In this document: piece after piece, positions 1-8,718 of the stretch
Numbering within the stretch: the first letter of the stretch is position 1
How the letters are laid out: every line of letters begins with the position of its first letter
From: Rubellimicrobium mesophilum DSM 19309
GTDB taxonomy: Bacteria > Pseudomonadota > Alphaproteobacteria > Rhodobacterales > Rhodobacteraceae
DNA length: 64,000 bases
Reading direction: 5' to 3'
Assembly (NCBI RefSeq): GCF_000600335.2
Contig: NZ_KK088554.1
Location: 28,192 to 92,191, forward strand
Notes under the pieces: model-generated
The model's database searches: none
Told to the model about the DNA's origin: nothing
Seen by the model: the letters and a program-made list of their open reading frames with translations, nothing else
Position numbers and translations under genes: made by a program

Positions 1-85
1 GCGCGCCGTCTGAACCGAAGGGGAAAGGGCCAAGCTCGGCCTCAGACCGAGTTATGCAACAACGCCGCTCAGATCCACCGAGAGA

Positions 86-1606
86 TCAAACCTTGAGCCA
101 ATCGATTACTCGTTCGTACGCCAACTCAGCAAGTCGGTTCGACCGCCTATCCACGATGTCCACATCCCACTCTTCCGTGCACTTACTGATGCCCTTGCAC
201 ATCGGGAGGTAACCTGTTCCAGTAAGGATTTTCTCACCATTTAGACCCAAAGTAAGTCCGGCGCTGCCAAACGTACCAGCGATGGTCCCTGCTTCAGCGG
301 CTGTCTCAGCGCAGAGATACTTGTAAATCAATTTCTTGTGGTCCCACGGTCGTTTCCCAATATAACTGTTTGGCTCTCCAGGCAGAAGAATAAGATTACC
401 TATTCGATTGATAGTCCCTGGATCGTCATATAGACCTTCCTTCCAGCCATTCGCTTTACTGGACTGAGGAGCAATGTGCTCGACGGAATAATGCGACGCA
501 GAGTCCCAAGCGTCGGTCCGAATGGTCGGCGCTAAGCCTTTAGTTCCGCGGACAAGTAACACGGGATCCAGCGGATCCGCCGCTGCATCATCGCTCGCTA
601 CGATAAGGAGGAACTTAGTTACGACGGCGGAGTGGTCGTAAATCGGCACCCGCGACGCAGCTTTAATCCATGCGTCTTTGTCGCTAAAACTCTTGAGAAA
701 TCGGCTCCAGAGCAGTCGACGATAATTGTTGACTGAAACAACGCCCTGCTGTTTGTCTGTCTGCCTGGCAAGCGGCGGGATGCCCTGATCACTCGCCCCT
801 TCACGCATGACGGCGCGATAAACACCGTCAATGTTTTCGGTGCCGCCATGCCCGCCGCGCCACAACATTGAAAACGCAGTCGTCGCCTTGATGGCCGTGA
901 TAAGATCTTGCCTGCGCTGAGCGCGCGTCGCGTCGTCACTCCGCCTATACTGATCATAAAACCGCGAAAGCGGCGCTATGGCGATCACGTGCTTGAGTTG
1001 TCGGAGGGATTGGAAACAAAACCCGGCCTCTTGGTCAAACTTGCCGAAAGCTTCGAGCGCGGGTTCGTCCTCCACAGATTGCCAGCCGGTGCGTACAAAG
1101 TCGGTAAGATTTGCTAAGGAGCCGACCACCCCGCGCTTATCATCTAAGCTTGGTAATCCGTCGAAGTAGTCCCGTAGGTATCTGCGCTGATCACTGAGGT
1201 TCTTCTGAAGCCTATCGCCTGTTTCTGCCAAGGCCATTGGGATCAAAAGTTCGGACGTCGCCCGTTGGCGGTCGTCGGCCTTCTTGAAGGCATCCAAGTA
1301 CACCTCTATGCGTTGCACGTCTTTGTGGGACGCGGATCCTTGGTAATGCTCGAGGCTTTCTGCCTCAATGATTTTCGGCTTAAGTGTTTCGAAGGCGGTC
1401 AGCGGCTCGCCCGTGGTGTTGAGCGCCTCGAACATATCGAATGCGTCGTCTTCGGAGCGAGTAGTTACAATTGTCCATGCCATACGGGTGTTGAAATACT
1501 TGTGAAAAATCAGGCTGCGCAGTAGCGCACAGAAATTGTCATGCTGCGGGTGATCTGATTGCTCCGTTACGTAACTGACGACTGGTTGGGGGGCGTAAAG
1601 GACCAA
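86..1606 (-). CDS. DUF262/DUF1524 (GmrSD-like) protein, C-terminal part of a split gene
   Basis: This is the C-terminal two thirds of a DUF262-DUF1524 protein, the architecture of GmrSD-type modification-dependent restriction enzymes. The first ~80 residues complete the DUF262 fold (ALNTTGEPLTAFETLKP). The end carries the DUF1524 His-Me/HNH nuclease signature: EHIAPQ (His near residue 377), then INRIGNLILLP and IGKRPWDHKK. It overlaps the upstream half (1567..2406) in another frame, and the frame changes around a G6 run (C6 on the coding strand) at 1588-1593. The predicted start is a TTG with no clear ribosome-binding site, so this is the downstream piece of one gene of about 785 residues rather than an independent gene. 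Base composition is visibly more AT-rich than the rest of the window, which suggests horizontal acquisition. A role in restricting modified foreign DNA is known for the family; activity here is inferred and depends on whether the frameshift is real. Confidence 0.8.
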   Translation of the reverse strand: MVLYAPQPVVSYVTEQSDHPQHDNFCALLRSLIFHKYFNTRMAWTIVTTRSEDDAFDMFEALNTTGEPLTAFETLKPKIIEAESLEHYQGSASHKDVQRIEVYLDAFKKADDRQRATSELLIPMALAETGDRLQKNLSDQRRYLRDYFDGLPSLDDKRGVVGSLANLTDFVRTGWQSVEDEPALEAFGKFDQEAGFCFQSLRQLKHVIAIAPLSRFYDQYRRSDDATRAQRRQDLITAIKATTAFSMLWRGGHGGTENIDGVYRAVMREGASDQGIPPLARQTDKQQGVVSVNNYRRLLWSRFLKSFSDKDAWIKAASRVPIYDHSAVVTKFLLIVASDDAAADPLDPVLLVRGTKGLAPTIRTDAWDSASHYSVEHIAPQSSKANGWKEGLYDDPGTINRIGNLILLPGEPNSYIGKRPWDHKKLIYKYLCAETAAEAGTIAGTFGSAGLTLGLNGEKILTGTGYLPMCKGISKCTEEWDVDIVDRRSNRLAELAYERVIDWLKV

Positions 1607-2406
1607 AGTGCCTTCATGAAGGATTCCTTCAGAATCACTTGCTGAACGTTCGGGAAGTCAAACTGCTCAGCCTTCTTCTTGCTGGTGAAGGCACGCAATT
1701 GTCCTCGTATGTGACGAAACACCTTAACAAGTGGCTCATGTTTTGGATCAGAAACGCCGTTTTCGTCAGCTACCCGGTAGGCGAAATCCTCGGTTTTCTT
1801 TGCGTCAGCATGATTGATGTACGTCCAGATGAGGCGAGCGATTGGTGACTGGTATATTGCTTGCGAGCCCTTCTTTGACCAGACGTCGTCGAAGGCTCGA
1901 ATAACTCTAGGGTAGTAGCGGTTTACGTGAGGATTCCCTGTGGTCTGGTCGAGTGCGAAAGTTGTCCAGAGTTCAGCGAGCGCTCGCTCGGATTGCTCCC
2001 GAATCCATTCGAAAGGTTCATCTTCCAATTTTTCAAAACGTCGAAGTAGGGTGTTGATGTGGTGATGTAACGCGACGTTCATCATCACGGAAGTACTAAT
2101 TCTTTGCTGCCCGTCTATGAGGGTCATGACGCGCTGGGCGACTTCGGCTTGGAAGACCGGCTTCACCGTTACGTTGTTTGTGTCATGAATGGCGATGACT
2201 GTGCCCAGAAAGCTAATCGCGTTTGGTCTTTCAATCAAGTGGTTAAGCCCGCTAATCGCGTCCTCAATAAGGCGATTCACGTTTTCGTCGTCCCAGGCGT
2301 AGGAGCGTTGATAAGCTGGAATATAGCAACCTTGACCCGCCGTATGGAGGAACTGCCAGATGTTTTCAGCCTTAGCCGTGAAGATTTGGTCGATTTGAAC
2401 GCTCAT
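1567..2406 (-). CDS. DUF262 (GmrS/ParB-like) N-terminal part of the split GmrSD-like gene
   Basis: N-terminal half of the split gene. DUF262 hallmarks are visible: YIPAYQRSYAWDD near residues 28-40, and the nucleotide-binding DGQQR motif at residues 98-102 (LIDGQQRIST). In GmrSD enzymes this domain hydrolyses NTP and controls the DUF1524 nuclease. The frame ends at 1567 with residues that do not belong to the family; the neighbouring frame (86..1606) continues the domain, so the break lies near the G6 run 1588-1593. The ATG at 2406 fits a typical DUF262 N-terminus. It is a single transcription unit with no partner gene in the window, as in single-chain GmrSD homologues. Confidence 0.8.
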   Translation of the reverse strand: MSVQIDQIFTAKAENIWQFLHTAGQGCYIPAYQRSYAWDDENVNRLIEDAISGLNHLIERPNAISFLGTVIAIHDTNNVTVKPVFQAEVAQRVMTLIDGQQRISTSVMMNVALHHHINTLLRRFEKLEDEPFEWIREQSERALAELWTTFALDQTTGNPHVNRYYPRVIRAFDDVWSKKGSQAIYQSPIARLIWTYINHADAKKTEDFAYRVADENGVSDPKHEPLVKVFRHIRGQLRAFTSKKKAEQFDFPNVQQVILKESFMKALWSFTPPNQSSVT

Positions 2407-2779
2407 GCGCTGCTCTCCTCAAAGCGTCGGCGTAGTACGTTACCTTTGCTCGGCGTGGCCGTACGAGTCGGGAGCCGATGTTGAGCTTGTTACCGTGGCC
2501 AGAGGGCCCGAAGCCAGTCAGGTCGCGTAGGTCGTGGCGGAAGGTGAGGCTCACGGGCGTCTGTTTGATCGGGTTCGTCTTGTGAGTTTGGGATGCGCTG
2601 CTGAAGCGAAGCTGACGTTGGGATTTGAGCCGGGCGGCATCGATAGGACACGTCGCGTGCGACCAAGGTTGTCGATGCTGCCAGCCGTGCGTTCTTTAAG
2701 GGTTGCTGCCGAGTGGTGTGCCTTGAGCAGCCTGCGTTCCGGTTTGATCGTATCTCCATCCGGAACATGTTGGGTCAAC
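2407..2779. other. Stretch without a recognisable gene
   Basis: About 370 bases between the start of the DUF262 gene and an IS5-type transposase relic. No open frame here resembles a protein family I recognise. The promoter of the DUF262 gene must lie at its left end, but I could not pick a convincing -35/-10 pair. Confidence 0.4.
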
Positions 2780-3037
2780 TCACGGACGATTCGGGCGGAG
2801 ATCTAAGCCGTATCCACCGAAAGAGGCGAGTGTTGGACGGGTCTTGTGCGATCCATGGACGGCCGGAGCGTCCAACCAGCGCAGGCCGTTGCGCAGAACG
2901 TGAAGGACCCCGCTACGCGTCCACACGTCAGCCACACTGGGCGTGTCTGTAGGCTGCGGATGGTGTGACCCTGGCCGTTCGATCCGATCCCCGGTCAGCC
3001 AGAGCTGTCCGTCAGATGAGGCTGTGAGCGGGAGCAT
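2780..3037 (-). pseudogene. IS5-family transposase remnant (N-terminal DUF4096-like segment)
   Basis: The minus-strand frame reads VWTRSGVLHVLRNGLRW, then LDAPAVHGSHKT. This matches the pattern of the N-terminal domain of IS5-group transposases, where a variant of LRSGCRWRDLP is followed by YGPYKTLYNRF. Only about 60 residues are recognisable and the sequence drifts out of register after HGSHKT. No DDE catalytic part follows, so this is a decayed IS fragment between the restriction gene and hipA. Confidence 0.5.
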
Positions 3038-3061
3038 CTGGGAATGCCACTGTGGTCTCTC

Positions 3062-4348
3062 TCAGGCCGCAGGCGGGAAACTCGGGGCCGCGCCATAGCC
3101 TTCAAAGGCATAGGCGTTCAGAATCTGCCTGCCTTCAAAGAAAGCCCGTTCGACAGGCGCCATACGCGCCTCTTCAGAGAGCTCACCCCAGCTTCCGAGG
3201 ATCGTTGCGACCTGATGATCGATGAGTTCGCGGGCCTCTTGGACGGACAGGTGAAATGCGGCTGCTGCCTCGAGCGCCAAGGCGAGGCGCGCGTCGCGCT
3301 CACCGGGGCGGATGTTCAAAGCTTGATTAGCCTGTCGTCCCGCGCGACGCTGGGGCGCGATATCGTAGGCAGGTGTGAGCTCGAGTGCCGTGCCGTCCCA
3401 GAAGGCGGCATGGTTGCGGGCGTGGTCGTCGCTGTTGCCGACCAAGATGTTGAAAGTGAGGCGCCCGAAGAGCTCGCGCAGTGTGGCGTCTACGCGCCCG
3501 AAGCGGGCCCGGATTAGGTCCGCGAGATCGGTATAGGCGATGTGATGGGCGGCGAGCTCGTGCTCTTGCGCCCAGGTCAGGGCCGAAACCATTGCGCGGC
3601 GGTTCCAGTGGTCTTTCTCAAGGACACGGTCAAATCGTTCGACGAGTAGGACGTCGCGGCCTGCCACTGAGGCGATGCGGACTGGGGCCACGTCGAGACC
3701 CGCCCGCGTTGCCAGCCGCATGGTGACGAACTCGGCCTTCACCATCGCGAAGCTGTCGTTGGTCGCTGAGAACTTCGCGATGAGCTTCACGGGCCGTTCG
3801 GCGCCGCGATCAACGACGAGCGCCTTGGGGCGTGCGCCTCCAATGGAGCTGCCGTGGAGTATGACACGGTCGAGCAGGGGCGAGACTGGCCGTCCGGCAT
3901 CTACGTCGTCGGCGAAGGTCTGCAGCTCTTCGAGCGTTGCCTCCTCAGCTTCGCGCGCCACGTAGTCCGTAGGCGAGCGCTGGAAGTCGAGGGCGCCGAT
4001 CCGGTCAGAGCCGGACTCGACCATGAACGTCATCTCGTCGAAGGCGTCCTCGTCGATCTGGTCGCGACGGTTGCCTAGGAGGCGGTTCACGATCACCCGG
4101 CGCCCCCATTGATCTGGCAGAGCGTCCCTCAGGGAGGGGGCAAGATCGTGCCCCGCAGGCGGACGGATCGGCCCTGTTACGAGTGGCAGGTCGGCGTCGT
4201 AGATCGGCATAGCTATGTTGCGCTGAAGGTAGCTGCGCCCATAGGTGAAGACGTAACCTTCCTCTGTTCGGTCGATGCGCCCGGCGACGACGGGATCTGG
4301 CGCGCCGGGCAGCCATATCCAGACGAAGAGCCCCTGGTCAGAAGTCAT
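3062..4348 (-). CDS. hipA: HipA-family serine/threonine kinase toxin
   Basis: 428 residues, the usual HipA length. The N-terminal HipA_N domain covers about residues 5-110. The kinase-like part shows the glycine-rich loop HGSSIGGARPKALV (165-178), the core lysine region LIAKFSA (189-195), the hinge LLVERFDR (234-241), the catalytic segment NILVGNSDDHARNH (300-313) and the metal-binding YDIAP (328-332). HipA kinases phosphorylate aminoacyl-tRNA synthetases such as GltX and induce growth arrest unless bound by HipB. The gene overlaps hipB by 11 bases, so the two are translationally coupled. All expected catalytic motifs are present and I see no truncation. Confidence 0.92.
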   Translation of the reverse strand: MTSDQGLFVWIWLPGAPDPVVAGRIDRTEEGYVFTYGRSYLQRNIAMPIYDADLPLVTGPIRPPAGHDLAPSLRDALPDQWGRRVIVNRLLGNRRDQIDEDAFDEMTFMVESGSDRIGALDFQRSPTDYVAREAEEATLEELQTFADDVDAGRPVSPLLDRVILHGSSIGGARPKALVVDRGAERPVKLIAKFSATNDSFAMVKAEFVTMRLATRAGLDVAPVRIASVAGRDVLLVERFDRVLEKDHWNRRAMVSALTWAQEHELAAHHIAYTDLADLIRARFGRVDATLRELFGRLTFNILVGNSDDHARNHAAFWDGTALELTPAYDIAPQRRAGRQANQALNIRPGERDARLALALEAAAAFHLSVQEARELIDHQVATILGSWGELSEEARMAPVERAFFEGRQILNAYAFEGYGAAPSFPPAA

Positions 4349-4673
4349 CGTTCACCTCGAGCCGGCGGGGCCGCACGCGGCCAGGAAGGAGTACTAGGCG
4401 CGCTTGAGCCTCGCTCTTGATGCGCGCCACGTTTGCGTCCCCACCGAGGAGAGGAAGGCCAAGGACATAGGCAGCCTCAAAGAGGGTGCCAGCGGCCACG
4501 CTTGGGCGAGCTGCCTCGATCGCGCGGACGGTGTCGCGCGAGGAGCCGAGGCGCTCAGCTAGATCATTTTCTGTCCAGCCTCGCTCCTTGCGGGCCGCCC
4601 GGACCTCGGCCGCCAAAGCCTCGAGAAGCGCCGTCGAAACGCGGGACAGGTGAGATGTACTTGACCTCTTCAT
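4338..4673 (-). CDS. hipB: HipB-like XRE-family antitoxin/repressor
   Basis: 111 residues with a central XRE helix-turn-helix: LAAEVRAARKERGWTENDLA, then AERLGSSRDTVRAIEAARP (about residues 18-55). The tail is basic. It sits directly upstream of hipA with the stop and start overlapping by 11 bases, the classical hipBA order. By family knowledge it neutralises HipA and represses its own promoter. A -35/-10 pair is visible just upstream (4709-4737). Confidence 0.88.
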   Translation of the reverse strand: MKRSSTSHLSRVSTALLEALAAEVRAARKERGWTENDLAERLGSSRDTVRAIEAARPSVAAGTLFEAAYVLGLPLLGGDANVARIKSEAQARLVLLPGRVRPRRLEVNDDF

Positions 4674-4708
4674 GTCTGTTAAAACCTACGATAAGTCGAT
4701 TAATGCAG

Positions 4709-4737
4709 GATATAACCCACAAGTCTCGCATGTTCAA
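4709..4737 (-). promoter_or_regulatory. Putative sigma70-type promoter of hipBA
   Basis: On the minus strand TTGAAC (4737-4732) is followed after exactly 17 bases by TATATC (4714-4709). Both boxes match four of six consensus positions. The -10 box ends about 35 bases before the hipB ATG, and the segment is AT-rich compared with its surroundings. I found no clear HipB-type TATCC-N8-GGATA operator. Confidence 0.45.
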
Positions 4738-4811
4738 GGAACCTGCTCGTCGAGTGGCAGTCTAATACCAACGGCCACTGGCCAGACCATAGTCTTGCGG
4801 GTATAACGGGC

Positions 4812-5494
4812 GTTGGTCTCCAGCCGGACCAGCAGGAGACCTTCGAGCTCTCTCCGAGCCAGCCTTTGTCGGCAAGGTCCGGGACGTCGTGGGGCTCTAC
4901 ATGAGCCCGCCCGATCACGCTCTGGTCCTGTGCGTGGACGAGAAGCCGCAGATCCAAGCCGTCGAGCGCACCTTACCCCTGCTGCCGATGCGACCTGGGC
5001 AACCCGAGCGCCACACGCATGACTATCGCCGGCATGGCACGACCGACCTGTTCGCCGCTCTCGACGTTGCAACCGGGACGGTGATCGGCGCCTGCAAGGA
5101 GCGCCACTGCGCGGTCCAGTTCCGCGCCTTTCTGGATCAGGTCGAAGCCCTGGTGCCGTCCGACCTCGACGTCCACCTCGTGCTGGACAACGCCGCCACC
5201 TACAAGACCAAGCTCGTTCGCGACTGGCTGCTCAAGCGCCCGCGCTGGCATCTGCACTTCACGCCCACCTCGACCTCGTGGCTCAACCTGGTCGAGGTCT
5301 GGTTCGCGCTCCTCACACGCCAACGCCTGCAACGGGGCGTATTCACCAGCACCGCCGATCTCGAGGCCGCCATCCAGACCTACATCGACCAGACCAACGC
5401 CGAGCCCAAGCCCTTAGTCTGGACCAAGTCAGCCGATGCCATCCTCGCCAGCGTCAGACGCTTCTGCCAAAGGATCTCCAACTCAGACCACTAG
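4812..5494 (+). pseudogene. IS630-family transposase, 5'-truncated and frameshifted
   Basis: From 4889 the frame encodes the IS630-type DDE domain: VLCVDEKPQIQA (first Asp), HGTTDLFAALDVATG, LVLDNAATYKT (second Asp) and TPTSTSWLNLVEVWF (catalytic Glu), ending RFCQRISNSDH. The upstream segment reads LQPDQQETFELS in another frame and then continues SEPAFVGKVRDVVGLY after a shift near 4850. The N-terminal helix-turn-helix half of the transposase is missing. It is therefore a dead 5'-truncated copy, a different lineage from the IS630 copies at 42.4 and 54.4 kb. Confidence 0.8.
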
Positions 5495-5575
5495 GAAGAA
5501 GCCCGCTGAACAGGGGAGCACCGGCGGGAAGTAAGATGCTGCTTCGTGGATCACTACCGGTGCTTTCTTCCTATC

Positions 5576-7840
5576 CTAGGCGGCTGCTCGGCCCACCTCC
5601 TCTTGCTGCTTTACCGCATCGCCAACGATCTGGCGGATCTCGTCCAGAAATGCCTTGGAGACCTCAGTCATCACCGCGTTCGGGACGGGAACCGCCTCTT
5701 CGTAGATGTCGCGGATCACCTGAGCCCTTTCGAAGGTCGAGCCCTTACCCTTGAGCTCGAAGGCGTCCCGCCAGACTTCAAGCTGCTCCTGGGCCAGCCG
5801 CCTCGCGGCCAGGGAGTGGAACTTGATGTTGACGGCCTCACGGATCAGGTCCAACGCCGCCTCCGCCTCCGCTTCGGTCGGTGTGGTGGGAGCCCAAGAT
5901 GCCGGGCTGGACAGAAAGCGTGAGACCTCCTCGGTGAGACGTGCGACGAGATCCGCCACTGGCCGGAGATTGTCATATTCGTTGTTGCTCATCTCGCCGG
6001 CGATGCGACGGTTGAGCGCCTTGATGCGCGTCCAGTGCTCCTTTGAGGTCGTCCCATGAGGGGCAAGGCCGAGACGTGCCAGCCAGGGTCCCTGGAAGGA
6101 GCGAGCTGCCGCCTGAATTGCCAAGGGTAGGCCATCGAAGTGGTAGACGGGATGGGCAACCGGCTGGGGCGGCGGCTCGATGGCACGGACGAAATGCTGA
6201 AGCAGGCGGATCAGCTCTCCCTGGAACCCTCTGGGCAATTCCTTGCTGCGCCGATCCAAGCCGCCCAACATGAAGCAGCGATCTTCAATGGTCTGCTCCA
6301 TCATGCGCACCGTCGATGAGCCGCCAAGGGCATCGCGAAGGCTGGTCAGGCCATTGGTCACTGACGCCATCACGTGCGCCCGCCTAGACTGGAAGTCGGG
6401 AAGGTTGGCGCCCTTTACGCTGTCGAAGTGGCTGAAGGCGATGGCGAGCTTCCGTTGGTGCCCGCTGGTCGCCACAGCCCGGATCACCGACAGGGGAGCT
6501 GCCTGCATGGGCTGCTGCGCGTTGTCGACCAGGAGCACCACATCGACATCGGTGAAGCGCTTGGTGATCTGGGTCGTCACGCTCGCGGAGGAGTCCGGTG
6601 TGTGGCCGAGTCCCTGCCCATCCAGCAGCACCAGCTTGGGCTTGGTCTCCGTGAAGGTGGGAAACAAGGGCCCCTGCACCCGGATCCCGTCTACAAGCGG
6701 TGTGAGCAGGCGGCCGAACTGAGGGGCGTAGTTGCTGGCGAACCAGCGGACCGCCCGGATGAACTCGTCGCGATTGTCGCTCGTCATCGTCCAGAGTTCG
6801 GGCCATCCGGACCGGTTGCACACAAGGTGTCCCTCAGACAAGAGATCGAACCGTGACCGCACCTCGTCGAGGATGTCATGGACGATGCTCCCGAAGCCTT
6901 CGTCATCGCCAAGGGCGCTCTCGAACAGATCCTGGGCGGCGTCACGATCCGGGCCGACAAGCTTGCTGATATCCTCGCCGAGGTCGTCGGAGACCTTCTT
7001 CTCGACGCTAGCTTGTAAATCACGCACGCGCTTGATGTAGTCCCGTAAGCGTTGAGCGTTCTTCTCCCGCTCGTCGGTCGGAACAGCATCCTCGTCCTCG
7101 GCTGGCGCGGTCTCCTCGGGCTCGTCAAAGCTGAAGTCGTCGTCCACAGCCTTGCTCGCCTCATCGACGAAGCTGCCGAGGGCATAGCTGAGGCGGAAGC
7201 GCTGATCCTTGTGGTTCAGAAGCCGGTCTGCCACGTCTGCATCTTTCTTGCCTTCGAACGCGGCGACGCAGGCTTCTGCAACGCAGTCCTCGATGTTAGC
7301 CTGCACCTCATGCTCAGACGAGAAGGTCACCACAGCTTCGAAGTCGCCGTCGGCGAGAACGATCTCGATATCCGAAACGGTGGTCTTGGCCGTGGAAGTG
7401 GACGGGAAGCGATCTCTTTCGTGGTCCGAGCCGATCAGATGGCGCAGGAGCGTCGTCTTGCCAGCCCCAGTGGTGCCGACGAACAGCACGCGCGTGAAGC
7501 CATCGTCGCGATCGGGAAGGGGAATGTGCTGCTCGCGAACGGCCCAGGGATCTGCACGGCCGGCTTGGATATCGTCGAAGAAAGCGGCAACGACCGCAGG
7601 GGCGAAATGGCGCTCGGCATCGACACGACGCGTGGCGTTCCACCACGAGGGGTCACCCAGAAGAGTGTTCATCTGCTCGACGAGCTGATCAGCCTCAGTG
7701 GGATCGGTGGTGCCCAGACCGCGCCGCATCTTCAGACCAGGGCGGCCACGGGAGTCTGGACGAAGCGGATGACGGAAGGTGAGAACCCAGCCAGGTCGGT
7801 TCTGGGTTCGCGTCCTCGAAGCAGAGTAGGTGCTGGCCAT
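5576..7840 (-). CDS. Large P-loop GTPase-like protein of unknown function
   Basis: I chose the ATG at 7840, giving 754 residues that begin MASTYSASRT. The frame stays open further upstream, but that extension looks non-coding. The first ~60 residues are basic and resemble the N-terminal arm of tyrosine recombinases in style (RGLGTTDPTEADQLVEQMN). Walker A GTTGAGKTTLL lies at residues 122-132. A G3-like LLDGQGLGH follows KPKLV, and a G4-like AFSHFD follows VVLLVDNAQQ, so a GTPase is more likely than an AAA ATPase. A long acidic, helical, probably coiled-coil insert separates Walker A from G3, and the C-terminal third is helical, as in dynamin-like or septin-like GTPases. No transmembrane segment is obvious. 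It is a single-gene unit among defence genes and IS debris. I cannot name the family; a defence-related GTPase is inference from context. Confidence 0.7.
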   Translation of the reverse strand: MASTYSASRTRTQNRPGWVLTFRHPLRPDSRGRPGLKMRRGLGTTDPTEADQLVEQMNTLLGDPSWWNATRRVDAERHFAPAVVAAFFDDIQAGRADPWAVREQHIPLPDRDDGFTRVLFVGTTGAGKTTLLRHLIGSDHERDRFPSTSTAKTTVSDIEIVLADGDFEAVVTFSSEHEVQANIEDCVAEACVAAFEGKKDADVADRLLNHKDQRFRLSYALGSFVDEASKAVDDDFSFDEPEETAPAEDEDAVPTDEREKNAQRLRDYIKRVRDLQASVEKKVSDDLGEDISKLVGPDRDAAQDLFESALGDDEGFGSIVHDILDEVRSRFDLLSEGHLVCNRSGWPELWTMTSDNRDEFIRAVRWFASNYAPQFGRLLTPLVDGIRVQGPLFPTFTETKPKLVLLDGQGLGHTPDSSASVTTQITKRFTDVDVVLLVDNAQQPMQAAPLSVIRAVATSGHQRKLAIAFSHFDSVKGANLPDFQSRRAHVMASVTNGLTSLRDALGGSSTVRMMEQTIEDRCFMLGGLDRRSKELPRGFQGELIRLLQHFVRAIEPPPQPVAHPVYHFDGLPLAIQAAARSFQGPWLARLGLAPHGTTSKEHWTRIKALNRRIAGEMSNNEYDNLRPVADLVARLTEEVSRFLSSPASWAPTTPTEAEAEAALDLIREAVNIKFHSLAARRLAQEQLEVWRDAFELKGKGSTFERAQVIRDIYEEAVPVPNAVMTEVSKAFLDEIRQIVGDAVKQQEEVGRAAA

Positions 7841-7843
7841 GTT

Positions 7844-7921
7844 GTTGTTCCACGTTGTTCCGAGATCTAAGCTACACCATCCCGGCAGGCAGTCAAGAAG
7901 ATTGGTACAACGCGGAACAAC
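7844..7921. promoter_or_regulatory. Symmetric array of four 8-bp half-sites upstream of the GTPase-like gene
   Basis: Two direct copies of GTTGTTCC (7844-7851 and 7854-7861, 2-bp gap) face two inverted copies, GGTACAAC (7904-7911, one mismatch) and GGAACAAC (7914-7921, same 2-bp gap), across a 42-bp centre. Read as an inverted repeat, the 17-bp arms 7842-7858 and 7907-7923 match at 16 positions. The left arm ends one base before the ATG at 7840. The arrangement fits cooperative binding of a dimeric regulator over the promoter, or recombinase-type core sites. The function is inferred. Confidence 0.55.
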
Positions 7922-7932
7922 AATTTCAACCT

Positions 7933-8277
7933 TTCGGTCTCGACGGCCATTTCGAGGAGCTGCACCTAGCAGCCCTCGCCGCGGCTCGGGCGGCGGGCGA
8001 CGCCCACGGATCTGGGCGCATCGCCAGCTTAATCGGGCTGCTGATGGCCACTTACCGTGACGACGTAGTTCTCCCATTGGAGGAGGCCGCGCCCAAGGTG
8101 GCCAAAATCGCGCGCCTTCTGGCGCCCCATGTGAATCTCATTCTCCTCGAGACGCTCTCAACCGTGGCCCAAGCCGAAGGCGCGCTAAAGGGGACGGTCC
8201 AAGCGGGCCGGCCGGTGTGGCTGTCAGTCTCGGTCCACGACCGGCGAGGGGACCGGCTGCGCTCTGGGAAGCCGATC
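7933..8277 (+). pseudogene. Homocysteine S-methyltransferase fragment
   Basis: About 115 codons resemble the internal part of the homocysteine S-methyltransferase family (MmuM-like): HFEELHLAALAAARAA, a diverged IASLIGLLMATYRDD where the family has a GSLGP-type loop, EEAAPKVAKIARLLAPHV, LILLETLSTVAQAEGAL, and PVWLSVSVHDRRGDRLRSG. The N-terminal beta-alpha units and the C-terminal zinc-binding GG.CC region are absent on both sides. The remainder of the frame to 8421 is unrelated. This is a two-sided truncation left by rearrangement. Confidence 0.7.
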
Positions 8278-8718
8278 GAAGACCACCGCGTGCGGGGTAC
8301 CGGCGCGCGGGGAATGAACAGTGATGGCGGAGAGGCTCAAGCGGGGGACACCGCAAGCCCTCAAGGGCTCAGGATTGTCGCCTTTGTTGCCAGTGGAGGC
8401 CACGGCCCGCACGTCAGATAACGCGTCTCAGGAGGGGGATCGTCGGGGAATGCCCAAGTCCCTCCTCCGCTACCAGAAAACCCCTGTTTCTACTGAACTT
8501 CATAGGCCTGAATCGGACCTTTTGGTCTGTGAGGGAGACCTTGGGACTACGCCGGGACTACAGCCGGATGGAACGATGTACCCAAGGTTAATGGTGTGTG
8601 GATCCGTTCGTTGATGCGGCTGGTTCCCAAGTCATCATCAACAAGGAACTGACGGTGCTCACGCCCAGAGGGGCGTGGCTCGGCTTTCCGGGGGCGGGAC
8701 TGACGGCGACGGCACGAC
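8278..8718. other. Stretch without a recognisable gene
   Basis: About 440 bases between the methyltransferase fragment and the DUF2231 gene. Short frames exist on both strands but none has a recognisable domain or a good ribosome-binding site. I see no tRNA or terminator in it. Confidence 0.4.

Noticed and set aside
8321-8614. 97-codon open frame between the methyltransferase fragment and the DUF2231 gene
   Set aside because: No ribosome-binding site, no domain, and composition is unlike coding sequence.
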